64,000 bases of DNA, taken from NCBI RefSeq assembly GCF_024362695.1, contig NC_065426.1:8400236-8464235 (forward strand), written 5' to 3'. The stretch comes from Pectinophora gossypiella (Eukaryota; Arthropoda; Insecta; Lepidoptera; Gelechiidae). The position numbers and the translations under genes are program-made. Shown in pieces: positions 51,895-63,350 of this stretch (its first letter is position 1; every line of letters begins with the position of its first letter). Under the pieces are notes generated by a model, which saw nothing but the letters and a program-made list of their open reading frames with translations, was not told the origin of the DNA and did not search any database.

Positions 51895-52015
51895 TTATTA
51901 TACATACATATATACATACATAAACTCACGCCCGTAATCCCAAATGGGGTGGGCAGAGCCACAAGTAATCAAAGACAACTTGCAGCCACTGTTGATATGA
52001 AGTCCTAAGACACAA
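51895..52015 (+). repeat. Repeat R, second copy
   Basis: Same as 51306-51420 with an ACATACATATATACATACAT leader. Confidence 0.72.
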
Positions 52016-52419
52016 CTTATTATTAAGAAAAAACTTATTATTATATTATTAATTTATCTTTGACCCAATCAAATACCCTATTGTTAGGTTATGTTAGGCA
52101 ACCTAAACTAACAATGTTGCCAACATACAAACTCGTAATATAATCGGATTCGGGACAACCTCCAACTCAATAACAACTGCTAAGGGAACTGGGAACCGGA
52201 AGCGAACCGTAATGGCGGCCGGTTCACTTCCGGTAACATGGCTAACTGTGTGCCAATTTTCATGTTTGAGAAAATGTAAGAAATGTTATGTTAGGTGCAA
52301 GGCCGTCTGGCGTCTATTTAACATCAATATTACTCAAATTGGATAAAGGTCGTATTTACACCGTGGACCTTGTTTAAAACCACTTCAAACGCTTATAGTC
52401 CTAAACTGGGGGATTAAAA
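52016..52419. other. Intron sequence, MITE-C end trace
   Basis: TTAATTTATCTTTGACCC at 52048-52066 resembles a MITE-C terminus. The rest is unassigned. Confidence 0.4.
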
Positions 52420-52554
52420 GGCCAAATCAAAGCAATTCATCTGTAAAAGCAATATTGCTATTTGAAATTTGTTGATATTGCGCACTTTCTTTTATTTATA
52501 TAATGCGCTTTCAAATTACAATATTGCTTTTTACATGAATTGCTTCAAAGTGGC
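52420..52554. repeat. MITE-A, complete copy
   Basis: GGCCAAATCAAAGCAATTC at the left, TGAATTGCTTCAAAGTGGC at the right, with AATATTG-containing arms and a TGCGC core. Confidence 0.83.
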
Positions 52555-52634
52555 GGGTTTAGACCCTCAGAACCGTGTGACGAAAACTTAAAAAAAATAA
52601 ATCAGATGGAACGTGATTAACATGTACTATTTAC

Positions 52635-52745
52635 CGCCATCACTAATTTAAGAGCCACGCTCTTGTCGGTGTAGCATTTCTCTCCATGCTACTTTTTAGG
52701 GAAAAATAGGGCACTGGTTTCCCTCTTACCTTCTGCCTTCATCAA
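52635..52745 (-). repeat. LINE-I tail
   Basis: CTAATTTAAGAGCCACGCTC to GGTTTCCCTCTTACC. Beyond 52790 follows a GC-rich stretch without an exon-like frame (52790-52930). Confidence 0.75.
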
Positions 52746-53100
52746 CACTACCAAAGATAAAAAATGTACTTCTACACAATTATGAAACGAACTCGCTACC
52801 GTTGTGGCCCGCCGTCCGCAGTAGTCGGGGGCCTAACACTGAGTTTTCGATTACAGGGGGCCTTTGATCGCCCCTTGAAGAATGCGGGGGCGAGTCGTAT
52901 TAAGTAGCTCCGGGGGCTTGATCTATAGCTGCGGGAGCAATCAGGTTGCCTTTTACCCTTATTGTAGACCTGTAGTGTCGTAAATGTATAAATTGAGGAT
53001 GTAATCTAGCCTGTGAGTCCTCGCAGCTAGATGAAAGCTTGAAAGGCTGGATTGCTTGGAATATTTGAGCTGAAAAAGTTTTAAAACATCAGGGGGCGAA
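52746..53100. other. Intron sequence, GC-rich patch
   Basis: 52790-52930 contains GGGGGCCTAACACTGAG and an ATTACAG acceptor-like string, but the frame closes at once (TGA, TAA), so no exon is called. Confidence 0.4.
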
Positions 53101-53239
53101 AATGGCCACATTGAAGCAATTCATCTAAAAAAGCAATATTGCAATTTGACATTTGCGCATATAAAAGTAAGTGCGCAATGCAAACAAATGTCAAATAGCA
53201 ATATTGGTTTTTTAGATGAATTCCTTCGATGTGGCCATT
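53101..53239. repeat. MITE-A, best complete copy
   Basis: About 139 bp; ends AATGGCCACATTGAAGC and TCGATGTGGCCATT. The arms are complementary over about 60 bp with few mismatches. It serves as the reference for the family. Confidence 0.88.
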
Positions 53240-53974
53240 TTAACCTCCCAGTACTACTGAGTAGTCTGTGACTTAAGAAATAGAACTGGACTGAGAGACA
53301 AAAGGAAAAGAAATAATATTATCTCTTATATAACCAATGGTTGCCTGGAAGATATTGCTACTTAGCAATAAGGCCGCCTTATACTTGAGTGTAGACACAT
53401 AGCATAAAGAAACTCACGACTATGACCCAATTGGAGTACTCACTCACTCATCTCACTCATCCATCACAGATGAGCTAAGTACTCACTGAATGTAGAATAA
53501 ATGTGAATTATTAAATAAATTATGTTGCGACAACCCTATATGACGAAAGGTGAAGCTTATTACTAATAATAATTGTACGTAGGTACATAGGTATAGAACA
53601 CACAATGCTCTGTCGATTTTAATGACTGACAACGGAAGAAAACGAACTGGATTCATGCTGTTTTTGTTTTTCGTAAGTAGCAAAAAACAAAGAAAAAACG
53701 TTTATCAAAAAAAGCGATTCTATTTTAAACAAAATCGATGATTTTTCAATTTACGATTGTGCCTACAGATGTGAACCCTCCGATAAAAATCGCTCCTTAC
53801 CTCTAGAGGTACCCTCAGGGTGGCGACAAAGGGATAAATCGACGGGGGGCTATTGAAAACTGATGAACTTTGCGCTATCAATCCTTAAAAGTAAATCTGC
53901 TTGGTGGAAATTCAGTGCGAATTTCTGTGCTTCTAGATTGTCTTTTGTTGGATAAAACGTTACTGAAAGGTTTA
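53240..53974. other. Intron sequence, one LINE-N trace
   Basis: LINE-N fragment at 53338-53384 (GGTTGCCTGGAAGATATTGC). Otherwise AT-rich without features. Confidence 0.45.
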
Positions 53975-54095
53975 TTAACATAACATAACATAACAAATAC
54001 TTTATTGCACAAACAGGAAAAAACAAAATACAAAACAAAAGAGAAATAGAATTAGTACAATAGGCGGCCTTATTGCTAAGTAGCAATCTATATAA
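53975..54095 (-). repeat. LINE-N 3' end
   Basis: ACATAACATAACAAATACTT and GGCGGCCTTATTGCTAAG. It is the near-exact inverse of 56540-56665. Confidence 0.82.
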
Positions 54096-54203
54096 TATAA
54101 TAATATAATATAATATATTTATCTATATGTATTGTGTATTTTCTAAAAAAAATTAATATTCGACTCTCTCCGGCAAGAGTCTAAGACGTCGACGTTTTGT
54201 GAT

Positions 54204-55150
54204 CTTCTTCTATCGTGTGGGTTGTGAGGTTGATTACCAACCTCATTAAACCTGGTGTCACGGTTATTATGACGTCCCCAAAGGCCTCTGACATGGCTCA
54301 TGTAATGACTACATACTTACATCAGTAAGTAGTCTTCTTCTGTCGTCTATCGTGTGGGTTGTGAAGTGGATTACCAATCTCATCAACCCTGGTGTCAGGG
54401 TTATTATTTCGCCGCCAAAAGCCTCTGACATGGCTCATGTAATTGCTACATACTTACATCAGTAAGTAGTCTTATTCTATCGTCTATCGTGTGGGTTGAG
54501 AGGTGAATTACCAATCTCATCAACCTTGGTGTCAGGGTTATTATTGCGCCGTCAAAGGCCTCTGACATGGCTCATGTAATTGCTACATACTTACATCAGT
54601 AAGTAGTCTTATTCTATCGTCTATCGTGTGGGTTGAGAGGTGAATTACCAATCTCATCAACCTTGGTGTCAGGGTTATTATTGCGCCGTCAAAGGCCTCT
54701 GACATGGCTCATGTAATTGCTACATACTTACATCAGTAAGTAGTCTTATTCTATCGTCTATCGTGTGGGTTGAGAGGTGAATTACCAATCTCATCAACCT
54801 TGGTGTCAGGGTTATTATTTCGCCGTCAAAGGCCTCTGACATGGCTCATGTAATTGCTACATACTTACATCAGTAAGTAGTCTTATTCTATCGTCTATCG
54901 TGTGGGTTGAGAGGTGAATTACCAATCTCATCAACCTTGGTGTCAGGGTTATTATTTCGCCGCCAAAGGCCTCTGACAAGACTCATGTAATAACTACGTA
55001 CTTACATTAGTAAGTAGTAACCGGGACCAACGTCTTAACGTGCCGTTCGAAGCACGGTCATCTAATTTCGGATAATCAGGTGATCATCTTGTAATGTCCT
55101 AACCAAATTAGGTATCACAAAGTGATTTTTGTGATATGTCCCCACCGGGA
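54204..55150 (-). repeat. SINE-F with tail expanded into a 137-bp tandem array (6 units)
   Basis: The string CGTGTGGGTT starts at 54214, 54351, 54488, 54625, 54762 and 54899, exactly 137 bp apart. Each unit is the SINE-F tail (from TTACATCAGTAAGTAG to CTATCGTGTGGG). Units 3-6 are nearly identical. Unit 6 continues into a normal SINE-F body and head remnant (to about 55150), so one SINE-F copy is the source of the array. Confidence 0.93.
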
Positions 55151-55321
55151 TACGAACCCCTTTAAATGCAAACTGCAGCAGGTCGTCCCTTTCATTAAAT
55201 GAAGTATTTCTAAAACTGATATAAGACACCAATCTGTGTACTCTCGGGGGTGTTTTCTTCTCTCAACGCTCACTACTTGTTTGACCAAGTAGTGAATGAG
55301 TGATACACACGTGTCTCTTAA

Positions 55322-55633
55322 TGAGGGACTTTCTAGGCTACGTTTCTCCAAACTAACTATAGATGGCGCTGTTCAGATTTCACTGGATAATTACCTATTT
55401 TCTCATTGCTCTGATACAAAACTATTCAAAAATATGTATAATGTAAAGGCAGAAGCATATTATATAAAAATAATTGTTACTTGATATTTGAAATGTTACT
55501 ATAATTTGAAGGAATATTTTGAACATAAAAAGAATTAATAATTAATTAATTAATTAATTATTTTTATGGCGTTTCATTTTGTTATGTAAATGTGTGTATA
55601 TTTTAATGTTGTAAATGTATATGTGTGCCGTAG

Positions 55634-55673
<40 letters not shown>

Positions 55674-56105
55674 ATTAAATTTTATAATTTTTAATAATAA
55701 GTATTAATTTTCTTTTCAATGTACCATTTCTTCTTTTATGTATATTTGTACGCCTGCATGCAGGCCGAACATATCACAGCATTATTATTTGAATTATTTT
55801 GCCACCTTTTTTGTATTCTATGTGTTCTCGCAAATAAATTGATTTGATTTGATTTGGATCACATAATGTTGCTACCTATATTGCTTCTCTTTATTTTGGT
55901 CAGAATAATTATGGATAGAATAATAATTGCGCCTGGGTGTAATAAAAAGGGTCATCATTTATTCCCATAGACATCACTTACATCTAGAAACTAAGATAAA
56001 AGATGCATATGTACGTTATCCATGAAATTAGAAAGTTAAACGAAGAAATATCTGTACAGCGCCATCTATATTGTCTTTTAGGAACGTAGCCAAGAACGCC
56101 CCTCA
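55322..56105. repeat. MITE-P enlarged by retroposed inserts
   Basis: Ends GAGGGACTTTCTAGGCTACG and GTAGCCAAGAACGCCCCTC. Between about 55503 and 55855 it is interrupted by other sequence, including the A-tailed piece at 55539-55671 and a LINE end with TTGATTTGATTTG (about 55835-55855). Confidence 0.72.
55539..55671 (+). repeat. A-tailed retroposed fragment
   Basis: A short unknown sequence ends in 35 consecutive A (55637-55671). AAAAAGAATTAA occurs just before (about 55527-55538) and overlapping the end of the tail, a likely target duplication. The AATT run at its start is a microsatellite. The source RNA is unknown. Confidence 0.55.
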
Positions 56106-56335
56106 TATTCACGCGTCTTCAACAAAACGATTCATTTAACTACTCGTGTATGTCGAGTACCGTGTACAAAGTGAATTCAGGCTATTCAGGGTGTCAGTGA
56201 CACTGTAACAGGAAAAATAGAACGTCTACTTGATTGTACTAAAAAAGATAGTAGGTTTTTTCGTGTCGGAAATGTTTAATTAAGATTTTGAGTGTTTGCT
56301 GAGCCGGAATGTGAATCGAATGTAACGCAAATAGT
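56106..56335. other. Intron sequence without recognised features
   Basis: Nothing supported. Confidence 0.4.
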
Positions 56336-56795
56336 TTGGTTAGGACATTACAGGCTGATCACCTGATGCTTCGGAAGGCACGTTAAGCCGTTGGTCCCGG
56401 TTACTATTTACTGATGTAAGTGAGTAATATTATTATGTAGTTTATGTAGTCGAAAGTGTATTTATTTTTATATGTACAAGTATTCCCATGCTGCACTATC
56501 CCGCTATATTACATAATATTCAATATCTCCTATACTTAAAGGTTGCCTGGAAGAGATTGCTACTTAGCAATAAGGCCGCCTATTGTACTAATTCTACTTC
56601 TCTTTTGTTTTGTTTTTTGTTTTTTCCTGTTTGTGCAATAAAGTATTTGTTATGTTATGTTATGTAATCGTTACGTGAGCCATGTCAGGGGCCTTTGGCG
56701 GCTCAATCATAACCTTGACCTTAACCTTGACACTAGGATTGATGAGGCTGGTATTCCACCTCACAACCCACACGATAAGACGAAGAAGACTACAT
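56336..56795 (+). repeat. SINE-F interrupted by a LINE-N 3' end
   Basis: SINE-F at 56336-56425, then unassigned DNA and LINE-N (56540-56665, with a TTATGTTATG tail). The SINE-F tail resumes at 56666 (ATCGTTACGTGAGCCATGTC) to 56795. One SINE split by the insertion, or two partial copies. Confidence 0.72.
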
Positions 56796-56796
56796 G

Positions 56797-57255
56797 TACA
56801 GGTTGGTGACATCGTAACGAATACTAAAGGGGATGATTCAGACCATGATTCTAAGTTAATATCAAGTGGAATTTTCTGTCGCAAAATTCATGATTTATTT
56901 TTTCTGCGATGGAAAATTCCACTCGATATTAACTCAGAATAATGAGCTAAATCACCCCTCTCAGTATTTGTTACGACGTCACTTACACCCTGTACAAGTA
57001 CATACAGGTAGCTACGCAAGTAGATAGGGTGTTAGTAACATCGTTACAAATACTGAGGGGGATAATTCAGACAATGATTCTGAGTTGATATCAAATGGAT
57101 TTTCCTGTCGGAAAATTCATGATAGTATTTTTTTAAATGATTTTTAGTTCCATACTTTTATGACAGAAAATTCTACTTGACATCAACTCAAAATTATGGT
57201 CTGGACCTGGACCTTCCCTCAAAGTTTTCGTTACGATGTCACTAACACTGTATAC
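56797..57255. repeat. FB fold-back cluster, four arms
   Basis: Arms at 56800-56895 (+), 56905-56995 (-), 57028-57120 (+) and 57165-57255 (-), each pair palindromic. This is the largest and most regular FB array in the window. Confidence 0.87.
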
Positions 57256-57296
57256 GAAATTTACTGACTGTTCGCGTTATTTGATTTATATTCTCT

Positions 57297-57465
57297 TTTT
57301 CTATCGTCGGGGTTGTGAAGTGAACTAGCAACCTCATCAACCCTGGTGTCAGGGTTATTATTGAGCTACTAAAGTCCCCTGACATGGCTCATGTAACGAC
57401 TACTCAGAATCATGGTCTGAATCATCCTCCAAAGTTTTTGTTACGATGTCACTAACATCCTGTAC
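57297..57465 (-). repeat. SINE-F tail fused to an FB arm
   Basis: SINE-F fragment 57297-57403 (CTCATCAACCCTGGTGTC) runs at ACGACTAC straight into an FB arm 57404-57465 (TCAGAATCATGGTCTG). Confidence 0.75.
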
Positions 57466-57637
57466 ACTTATGTTATAGCTACAGGTATATATTACGAGGG
57501 TGAAAGTCCCCTTTTGATCTCTCCAGCTTCCCTCTATTATGGGGAGGCGTGATGGAGTGTTATAGTCACAGTTCAACACCACCTTTCATGTTAAGAGACA
57601 TTATTTTTTGTTTCATGTCGATACTCTGTCATTTTGC

Positions 57638-57980
57638 CGTGGTAGCCCAGCTGGTAGAACGGTTGCCTCTCACTTTGAGGTCACAGGTTCGAATCCAGCA
57701 CAGGCCTAGATCAATGATTGTCTTTGTTTTCGAATTCATGTTTTGGTCATAAATGATTATCACGTGCTCAGCGGTGAAGGAAGACATCGTGAAGAAACCC
57801 ACATTCCCAAGAAATGCATTTTCGGAGGTATGTAACCTATCCTGGATTGGGCTGGATTTCCCTTCGCGGGTTGGAAGGACAGAGAGGCAGTCGCTTCTGT
57901 AAAAAAGCGGATCTGTCAAATCTGCAGGTTAGGTAAGCGGACCCTGTGAAATACGGGATAATGCTAGGAAGATGATGATC
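57638..57980 (+). repeat. SINE-E, full-length reference copy
   Basis: Head GTGGTAGCCCAGCTGGTAGA, B box CAGGTTCGAATCCAGC, body GATTATCACGTGCTCAGCGG, tail GGATAATGCTAGGAAGATGA. All parts are in order with no large indel. Confidence 0.9.
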
Positions 57981-58059
57981 GATAGTCTGTCATATTGCGT
58001 CGACTATTCAAATTTAAATTAGAAATATTTTTTAGACCAAATTGTCCAGTACAGATACT

Positions 58060-58315
58060 AGGGAAGTTTCCCACGTCTCAAATTAGTTACTTTTTAGTAA
58101 ACGTCAAAACACGAAATTACTATGGAATTTATATGAAAAATCAACCCGTGACGTCATAGAAAAACGTGACATATTGTCACACTTATTATTATTACATTTT
58201 TTAAATTAAAATTCATGAATTGGTTAAATATAAAACAAAAAATGTTTTTTGTCGCCTTTACATCTGTCTTTATTTAGTAATCAGAATTTCGTAATTTATC
58301 GAAAATACCCAATTC
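58060..58315 (+). repeat. MITE-C copy
   Basis: GGAAGTTTCCCACGTCTC to TTTATCGAAAATACCC; contains ACGTCAAAACACGAAATTAC and GACGTCATAGAAAAACGTG. Confidence 0.78.
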
Positions 58316-58390
58316 GTGTACTTTATGTACTTAAGGGAAAAAAGTTCAACGCTAATACTAAAACTCAAAAAAAATAAATAACTTCAATAA

Positions 58391-58722
58391 TGGCCCCGAT
58401 TCCTGCAGACACCTCCTAATTTTACTTTAAGTTATACCCGTCATTTTCTTATCCGCCGAAAAGGAAAGGGACGGATGATTGTCAACAAGTTAATTTTAAA
58501 ACGAATGAATAACCCGGGCGAATAAAATAGGCATCTCGCTGTTATGCAATCCGTTTGACGTGCTGTCTACTTAACTGTGTCGGGTTATTGGCCGATGTAA
58601 CATTTTAAGACGGTTGTTTTAGATTTCTGCTTAAAATTGACGTATGTTCCATAAATTTTATGCCTGTCGATTACCCGTCTCAGTAAAATTAGATGGCGTC
58701 TGCAGGAATTAGCACCACTAAT
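58391..58722. repeat. MITE-D, complete copy
   Basis: GGCCCCGATTCCTGCAGAC to CTGCAGGAATTAGCACC, with a central AATAACCCGGGCGAA segment also present at 63760-63780. Confidence 0.83.
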
Positions 58723-59215
58723 TAGGTATACTAAGCACTATTTTATTTTATTTTGTTTGGCATATTTATTAGAAGCATAAACTATATCTTAATGGGCCTG
58801 ATTATTCTTAGAGACCGTCCACAGTTTGGGCACATTACCCTAACAAAATGTCAATATTAAAATTTGAATACAAACTAAGCAAAGGCAAAGTACCTATACA
58901 CGCCATTCAGCTTACTTTTGGAGATATTTAAAAAAAATAAAAAAAATAACTGCTGCATAAAAAACAAAAATATTCCAATTAGTTTTTTATAAAAACAGCC
59001 TGTGCCCAGCAGTGGGACTTATACATATAGGCTGGTTATGTATGTATGTATCTATAAAAACATAACGTTTCAATTAAAAATATTTAAAATATACCTTACG
59101 GTACAATTATCGCCCAACTAATTATTTAATTAATTAAAACTCGCCCAATTAATTAAAATTGACACAACATTCTTATTACCTCCGGCGCTTTGTAAAAGGT
59201 GATACCAAAGGGACA
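58723..59215. other. AT-rich intron, SINE-G tail trace
   Basis: GCCTGTGCCCAGCAGTGGGA at 59000-59020 is the tail of SINE-G or a LINE end. The rest is unassigned. Confidence 0.45.
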
Positions 59216-59450
59216 GTGTCCTGAAAATTTGACAGGTCCAGTTTTTAACAGCAGCGACTGCCTGTTTGACCTTCCAACTCGCGAAGAGAAAACCAACTCA
59301 ACACCGATTAGGGTACAATACAATACAATACAAAAACTCTTTATTGCACTTGAATCACATTAAAAAAACATAAGTATTATAATTAAATTGGTAGTACAAC
59401 AGGCGGCCTTATTGCTAAGGTAGCAATCTCTTCCAAGCAACCTTTAGGAT
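59216..59450 (-). repeat. SINE-E tail and LINE-N 3' end
   Basis: SINE-E tail 59216-59310 (TGACAGGTCCAG), then ACAATACAATACAATAC and the LINE-N end with GGCGGCCTTATTGCTAAG. Confidence 0.72.
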
Positions 59451-59659
59451 ATGAATTTAATGAAAAATGTAGCGGGATAGACAGTGCAAAAAAAATAAAA
59501 ATAATAATAAAATGTTGAAAAATATATGTACTTATAACTAGATAAACTATATTACAAACAATACATAGAAGACAATAAATAAAGTACATACCACCGAAAT
59601 GCATTTCTCGAGAATTATTTACTGTAAATTGTTTCTAACAAATAAAGTACAAAACACAA

Positions 59660-59790
59660 TAGAAATATACTTTATTGCACCAAAGAAAATTGTATCAAAA
59701 TAAACGAAAATGGTTACAAAAGAAACTTAACTAGGTAAGGTGCTTGGTAAATGGCGGCCTTATCGCTTAAAGCGGTTTCTTTACGGCAAT
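59660..59790 (-). repeat. LINE-N 3' end
   Basis: ATACTTTATTGCACC then GGCGGCCTTATCGCTTAAAG. Confidence 0.75.
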
Positions 59791-60186
59791 CATAAAGCGA
59801 GGAAATATGTAAAAAATAAAAAAAAAAAAGAAAGAAAGGAAGGAAATAAAACATTTTGTATTTGTAAAAACAAAAATAAACAATTCACATTTGACACATC
59901 AATCTCATACATTTCATTCGATTACAGTGTCGCTTTTCGAAATCGTTTGTAACCTGGCTAAGGCCCCTGCCATGGTAAAAGGGTAGGAGGGTTACAAAAA
60001 TAGAACTCTTTGAAGTAGTACTTTGCTACGGCGTAGCGACTGCGTAGTAAAGTGCGTTTTGAACGCGTCTAATCGATAAACTCAATTATGCTACGCGCTT
60101 CTCAATTTTGTACATGATATTAAAGAACATTTTCCATTCATGAGTTTACATAAGGAAGTACAAGTATAAGTAGGTATAAATAATAT
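59791..60186. other. Intron sequence without recognised features
   Basis: Purine-rich run at 59810-59850; otherwise nothing supported. Confidence 0.4.
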
Positions 60187-60540
60187 ATAAGGTGTTAGTG
60201 ACGCCGCGCCGTAACGAGAATAGAATCATGGTCTGAATCATCCCCCTCAGTATTCGTTACGGTGTCAGAAACTTCCATACTTACTTGTATGGCTACCTGT
60301 ATGTACTTGTAAGGGGTGTAAGTGACATCGTAACGATTACTGAGTAGGATGATGATTCATTGATGAGATGATGACTCATTATTCTGACTCATTATTCTGA
60401 GTTCATATTACGTGGATTTTTCCATCGCAAAAGTATAAAAAAAAAAACAAAAAAAATATGAATACTGCGACGGAAAATTCCATTTGATATAACTCAGAAT
60501 CATGGTCTGAATCATCCCCGTTAGTATTCGTGAATTATAG
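60187..60540. repeat. FB fold-back cluster, degraded
   Basis: Four partial arms; the linker CTTACTTGTATGGCTACCTG matches those at 25790 and 42830. It contains a small local duplication (ACTCATTATTCTG). Confidence 0.78.
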
Positions 60541-60778
60541 TTTTGCCGCAGATGGCATTAACTACTTGGCCGGACAAGTGGGGAGCGCTGAAGGCTCTCA
60601 CCCGGTACAATGTTTAAGACAACAGGCCTGAGGGTGGCCAGTTGAGTGCGAAACTCGGCTCAGGGCGTCGTCTGAGAGGGTAAATATTTGAAAGAATTAA
60701 TCGACTCTAGTGGGTCGATAGCGATAAGCACTGATTGAGGAAAATCGTTGACCACGCCGGCGGGGTCGGTATCGGGGA
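60541..60778 (-). repeat. SINE-K copy, both ends trimmed
   Basis: GCCGCAGATGGCATTAACTA to CGGCGGGGTCGGTATCGG. Confidence 0.8.
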
Positions 60779-60999
60779 GTTAAATAGGCAAATACTATTC
60801 AACGCTTTGAATAATCAGACAAATTAACCCTTACTAGACAACCAGACTAGGCGTGCGTGTCAATTCGTTCGCGCCCGTCAACGTTCTAATTAGGACACGA
60901 ATTCAGTCAGCGTGACTACAGTACTGTAGCTTTGTTGTTTAATTATACATACTTATACAATATACAACTCATTTCTGTATTTACTATAAGTAATTTATT
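60779..60999. other. Intron sequence without recognised features
   Basis: Nothing supported. Confidence 0.4.
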
Positions 61000-61125
61000 T
61001 GCAGATTCGAATCCAGCACAAGCGTAAAGCAATGACAATCAAATTTGTTTTCGAATTCATGTTTGGATCAAATGATTATCACGTGCTCAACGGTAAAAGA
61101 AAACTTCGTGAGGAAACCCACATCA
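61000..61125 (+). repeat. SINE-E fragment
   Basis: Begins in the B box (AGATTCGAATCCAGCAC) and stops at CGTGAGGAAACCCACA. Confidence 0.8.
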
Positions 61126-61127
61126 TC

Positions 61128-61590
61128 ATCATCACTAATTTAAGAGCCACGCTCTTGTCGGTGTATCATTCTCCATGCTACTTTTTAGGGAAAAATAGGG
61201 CAGTGGTTTCCCTCTTGCCTTTCGCCTCGCAGTACTGTCTGACGCCAGTGGGATGGCGCCCAGAGTAGTCTATTCCAAAGCCGAACTAGGACCCCTGTCC
61301 TCCGCCTCTGAATAGTACTGACAGTTACTGCTGCCCTCTGTCAGGTTCCAGGTTACAGTCCCTGTGACGCGCCCCTTCCGTCCTGCATTGCCGTACCGAT
61401 GGCTCCCATCTCCACCTCTGTAACCATTGAGGTCTTCACCCGTATCCTTAGGCAAGGGTTCTACGTTATACCCCGTAGATCTGGGTCCCTATCCGAACTC
61501 AGCCACCGCGGCAAGGACGCGCCGAACAGGAATTGCCCCAAGTGGAGGGAAGAGAAGGTGACTCTTTCCCCTCTGGGGCCGGCTTAATGG
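61128..61590 (-). repeat. LINE-I tail with GC-rich upstream part
   Basis: The tail (AAGAGCCACGCTCTTGTCGG) lies at the left. Minus-strand upstream sequence to 61590 is GC-rich with partly open frames but no RT motif. It is probably an extended 3' portion of the element or another repeat. A SINE-E tail follows at 61620-61690. Confidence 0.55.
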
Positions 61591-61690
61591 TCTTATATAA
61601 AATCAACACCAAAGCTGAAGAAACCGTACCTGTCAAATGTTAAAGTTAGGTAAGCGGGCCCTGTGTTAGCGGCGTAGGGAGATGATGATG

Positions 61691-62094
61691 ATTGTTTTAT
61701 GTATGTTGTTCGAATATGTTGTGATTTCCACAACATATCAATGCTTTGTACGCAGATGTCGCTCTGTCTGATTCTACTCTCGTGAATGTCACAGAAGCTT
61801 ATACGACGGTTAGAGATTTGCTTGTGACGTAGTGACGTCTTGTGCCCTGAATTGTATGCGACGTCCCGATTTTCAAGAGTCCTGATTTCTGTCCGACAAA
61901 GACTGTACGAGATGGTAAATGTCCCGATTAGTAAATAATACAAATTACTATAAAACGCGCGTTCACACGGACAACATATTTATTTACGCTTTCAACATAA
62001 CGACTTTACTAACTTTAGAGGTATTAAACAATGCCTTTAGTTGGGCTCAAATCCTGGAAATAACGTCATATTAATCAATCATTCTTCACATACA
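61691..62094. other. Intron sequence without recognised features
   Basis: Short inverted repeat at 61707-61735 (GTTGTTCGAATATGTTGTG...CACAACAT). Otherwise nothing. Confidence 0.4.
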
Positions 62095-62310
62095 TAAATA
62101 CATAAACTCACGTCTATTACCCACCGGGGTGAGCAGAGACTATGGCATTTTATTTGCTTTGATCCTGACACACTTCTCTTGCTTTCTACACATTCACTAA
62201 TCGATAAAATCAGTCATCATTCATCAATTAGTAATTCTTTATTGCACATATAACATATAGTATATTAACAGTCGGAGAAAATAAGCACATTAGGCGGTCT
62301 TATTGTTAAA
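62095..62310 (-). repeat. LINE-J tail and LINE-N 3' end
   Basis: LINE-J at 62095-62200 (AAACTCACGTCTATTACCC), LINE-N at 62235-62310 (CTTTATTGCACATATAAC). Confidence 0.7.
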
Positions 62311-62469
62311 CAGAAATTATCATATTATCAATATCTATGATCCAAACATTAGTTCAAAGTCATAAAGTCGAATTTAGCGGTTTAGAGCCCGTTTCGAACC
62401 AGGGACACTGTGATGTAAGTCACGCGTCCTACAAACAGGGCTATTACAAATCGAATTCAAAAAAATCAT

Positions 62470-62550
62470 AGCTTTAAGCCTATGCTGGGATTTGAACCTG
62501 CGATCTCAAATTGAGAGTCAAGCGTTCTTCCAACTGGGCTACCACGGTTA
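62470..62550 (-). repeat. SINE-E head
   Basis: Minus-strand GTGGTAGCCCAGTTGGAAGA and B box GGTTCAAATCCCAGC; the body is missing or degraded (62350-62420). Confidence 0.75.
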
Positions 62551-63019
62551 CATCATAGAATAAGGAATAATACTACGTATAGAACGACAACTCTCCGCGC
62601 CCCACCGGTAGCTGAGCTGGGTTTACCTCACCCCCTCGGTCTTACTTTAGTCTTTAATCGTATGGGCGTCAGACGTCACACACACAGATGCGCGTGTACG
62701 ATAACGTCAATGTGTAGTGTCTGTGTAAATTGACGTTTCTTGTGTGAAGTGTGAGTCCCGCTAAGTCCCGCTAATTTATCTCAATGTCCCGCTTTTAGAC
62801 AGATCGATCATGACGACTCTACTTATTACGTCATTCATGACACATTTGCTAAATTGAATGCGTTGTAACAGCATGTGTTGTATGTAAGTGATTGCTTCAC
62901 AACCCTCAACCCTCTCTGATTATGTAAGCTGAGTGGTTATGCGTGTAAGAGGAATGTTATGAATACTTCTTGTTTTAATACTTTAAGTTTTTTCATGTTG
63001 AATTATGGTGCAATTCAAT
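62551..63019. other. Intron sequence without recognised features
   Basis: Nothing supported. Confidence 0.4.
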
Positions 63020-63350
63020 AGCCTCCGTGGTCTAGTGGTTAGAGCATTAGGCTCACGGTCTGGAGGTCCGGGTTCGATTCCCGATGGGGACATTGTCGAA
63101 ATCACTTTGTGAGACTGTCCTTTGTTTGGTAAGGACTTTTCAGGCTTGAATCACCTGATTGTCCGAAAAAGTAAGATGATTGCGTGCTTCGGAGGGCACG
63201 TAAAGCCGTTGGTCCCGGCTATTAGCCGTAAAAAACACCTCCACCAACCCGCAGTGGAGCAGCGTGGTGGAGTATGCTCCATACCCCCTTCGGTTGATTG
63301 AGGGGAGGCCTGTGCCCAGCAGTGGGACGTATATAGGCTGTTTGTGTTAT
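63020..63350 (+). repeat. SINE-G, full-length reference copy
   Basis: Head CCTCCGTGGTCTAGTGGTTA, B box GGGTTCGATTCCCG, body TCACTTTGTGAGACTGTCC, and tail CCCAGCAGTGGGACGTATAT then TTATGTTTTGTTAT. Complete. Confidence 0.9.

Noticed and set aside
52840..52930. Further exon of the EGF-domain gene
   Set aside because: An ATTACAG acceptor-like string exists, but the phase-1 frame hits TGA almost at once.
54204..55020. CRISPR array
   Set aside because: The 137-bp units are contiguous SINE tails without spacers, in a eukaryotic genome.
61230..61590. GC-rich exon
   Set aside because: It is contiguous with a LINE-I tail, carries stops in the gene's phase, and has no donor; more likely repeat-derived.
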